Origin: Ruminococcaceae bacterium UBA5397
GTDB lineage: Bacteria; Bacillota; Clostridia; Oscillospirales; Acutalibacteraceae
Direction of reading: 5' to 3'
Assembly: GCA_002411615.1 (NCBI GenBank)
Contig: DHOF01000095.1
Location: 5,878 to 12,281, forward strand
Length of the DNA stretch: 6,404 nt
Below the pieces are notes generated by a model. It ran no database searches and was not told the DNA's origin. It saw only the letters and a list, made by a program, of their open reading frames with translations. Positions 5,663-6,404 of this stretch are shown piece after piece. Every line of letters begins with the position of its first letter. Position 1 is the stretch's first letter. The translations under genes and the position numbers were made by a program.

Positions 5663-6404
5663 TCAGAGAAGAGAAAGACTGTTTAAAACATTTTTTAAAA
5701 GTCCTTTTTTGGATTCATCCATTTCTGTCAGTGGCAGCCGACAAGGACCGCAATTCATGCCCATCATCTTTAGAGCTTCTTTTACAGGAATTGGATTTAC
5801 ATCTGTAAAAAGCGCATTCATAAGTTCCAGATATTTTACTTGAAGCTCATTCGCTTTTTTTAGATCTCCCAGCAACATTGCCGCGCACAGATCGTGCATC
5901 TCTTGCGGCATGCAATTTGCAAAAACTGAAATAACACCTTTTGCACCAAGAGCCATCATCGGCAGAGTTTGGTCATCGTTGCCGGAATATATATTTAATT
6001 CATCTTGACAAAGTGCAATGGTTTGGGAGATAGCAGAAATATTCCCGTTTGCTTCTTTTACACCATTGATCATTGGCAAATAGCTGAGTTCTTTATAGGT
6101 AGACGGTAAAACGTTTAAACCTGTACGCGATGGAACATTATAAATAATAATTGGGCTTTGTACTCGTTGGGCCAAAAAAGTATAATGTGCAATTAAACCT
6201 TTTTGTGAGGTCTTGTTGTAAAACGGAGTAACTAGAAGAAGTCCATCTACTCCGAGAGCTTCTGCTGTTTTGCAAAGCTCCAGCGTCTTTTCCGTAGAAT
6301 TGCTTCCCGCTCCGGCTATTACCGGGATTTTACCCCCAATTTTGCGAACGGTCAGATCAATAATTTTCGAATATTCTTCAGAAGTCAATGTTGGAGATTC
6401 ACCG
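5663..6404 (-). CDS. dapA: 4-hydroxy-tetrahydrodipicolinate synthase DapA (5' end outside window)
   Basis: DapA condenses pyruvate with aspartate semialdehyde through a Schiff base, the first committed step to diaminopimelate and lysine. About 246 residues are visible. The reading frame is open to the window edge and begins GESPTL, the end of the GTTGES motif, so about 45 N-terminal residues including the catalytic Thr are missing. The Schiff-base lysine lies in GVKEANGN (Lys codon 6056-6058), and the catalytic Tyr in YNVPSRTG (codon 6140-6142). VTPFYNKTSQKGL, GVISVFAN and NPIPVKEALKMMG are also family-typical. The residues that bind feedback lysine in the E. coli enzyme (His53, His56, Glu84, Tyr106) read Ser, Tyr, Lys and Phe here, so lysine inhibition of that type is unlikely. 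The apparent start at TTG 6388 is internal. It is the first visible gene of the dapA-dapB-ACT operon; its promoter or any lysine riboswitch would lie outside the window. Confidence 0.95.
   Translation of the reverse strand, partial: GESPTLTSEEYSKIIDLTVRKIGGKIPVIAGAGSNSTEKTLELCKTAEALGVDGLLLVTPFYNKTSQKGLIAHYTFLAQRVQSPIIIYNVPSRTGLNVLPSTYKELSYLPMINGVKEANGNISAISQTIALCQDELNIYSGNDDQTLPMMALGAKGVISVFANCMPQEMHDLCAAMLLGDLKKANELQVKYLELMNALFTDVNPIPVKEALKMMGMNCGPCRLPLTEMDESKKGLLKNVLNSLSLL

Noticed and set aside
5197..5808. Plus-strand open frames opposite dapB and dapA
   Set aside because: They are antisense to conserved enzyme motifs, Phe/Ser-rich and without ribosome sites.
1..6404. Mobile element, CRISPR, defence system, RNA gene or riboswitch
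   Set aside because: I saw no direct-repeat arrays, terminal inverted repeats, transposase or nuclease motifs, or tRNA-like folds; all gaps between genes are short and accounted for.

Overview
The window looks like ordinary chromosome of a low-to-mid GC Gram-positive bacterium, most likely a clostridium of the Oscillospiraceae/Ruminococcaceae type. This is inferred from strong purine-rich Shine-Dalgarno sites, A/T-rich intrinsic terminators, tight gene packing, and the protein set: a CxxC-x17-CxxC zinc-ribbon protein, a DUF1858 protein, TrmK next to a Nif3-family protein, and a bacterial RqcH. I see no transposase, integrase, phage gene, CRISPR repeat, tRNA or rRNA.

Left part (1-660): the 3' end of a small zinc-ribbon gene closes with a strong hairpin terminator. 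A well-formed promoter follows directly and drives a 65-residue DUF1858 redox-disulfide protein. A GC-rich hairpin without a U-tract then separates it from the next gene.

Centre (661-4333, plus strand): four genes in the same direction with gaps of 12, 16 and 24 bases form a probable operon. They are trmK (tRNA m1A22 methyltransferase), a Nif3/YbgI-type dinuclear metal protein, rqcH (the NFACT protein that adds alanine tails in ribosome quality control), and a 132-residue charged helical protein that I do not recognise. Two of the four act on tRNA or stalled ribosomes, so the theme is translation and its quality control.

Right part (4403-6404, minus strand): dapA (5' end outside the window), dapB and a stand-alone tandem ACT-domain protein form a lysine/diaminopimelate operon read leftwards. 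dapA makes dihydrodipicolinate-type product from aspartate semialdehyde and pyruvate, and dapB reduces it. The ACT protein resembles the regulatory half of an aspartokinase without the kinase. The two operons converge on one 21-bp perfect hairpin that can terminate both.

I found no clearly new multi-gene system. The points most worth following are the kinase-less ACT protein coupled to dapB, the loss of the E. coli-type lysine-binding residues in DapA, the unknown gene behind rqcH, and a Glu in place of Asp at the RqcH position known to be needed for tRNA handling.
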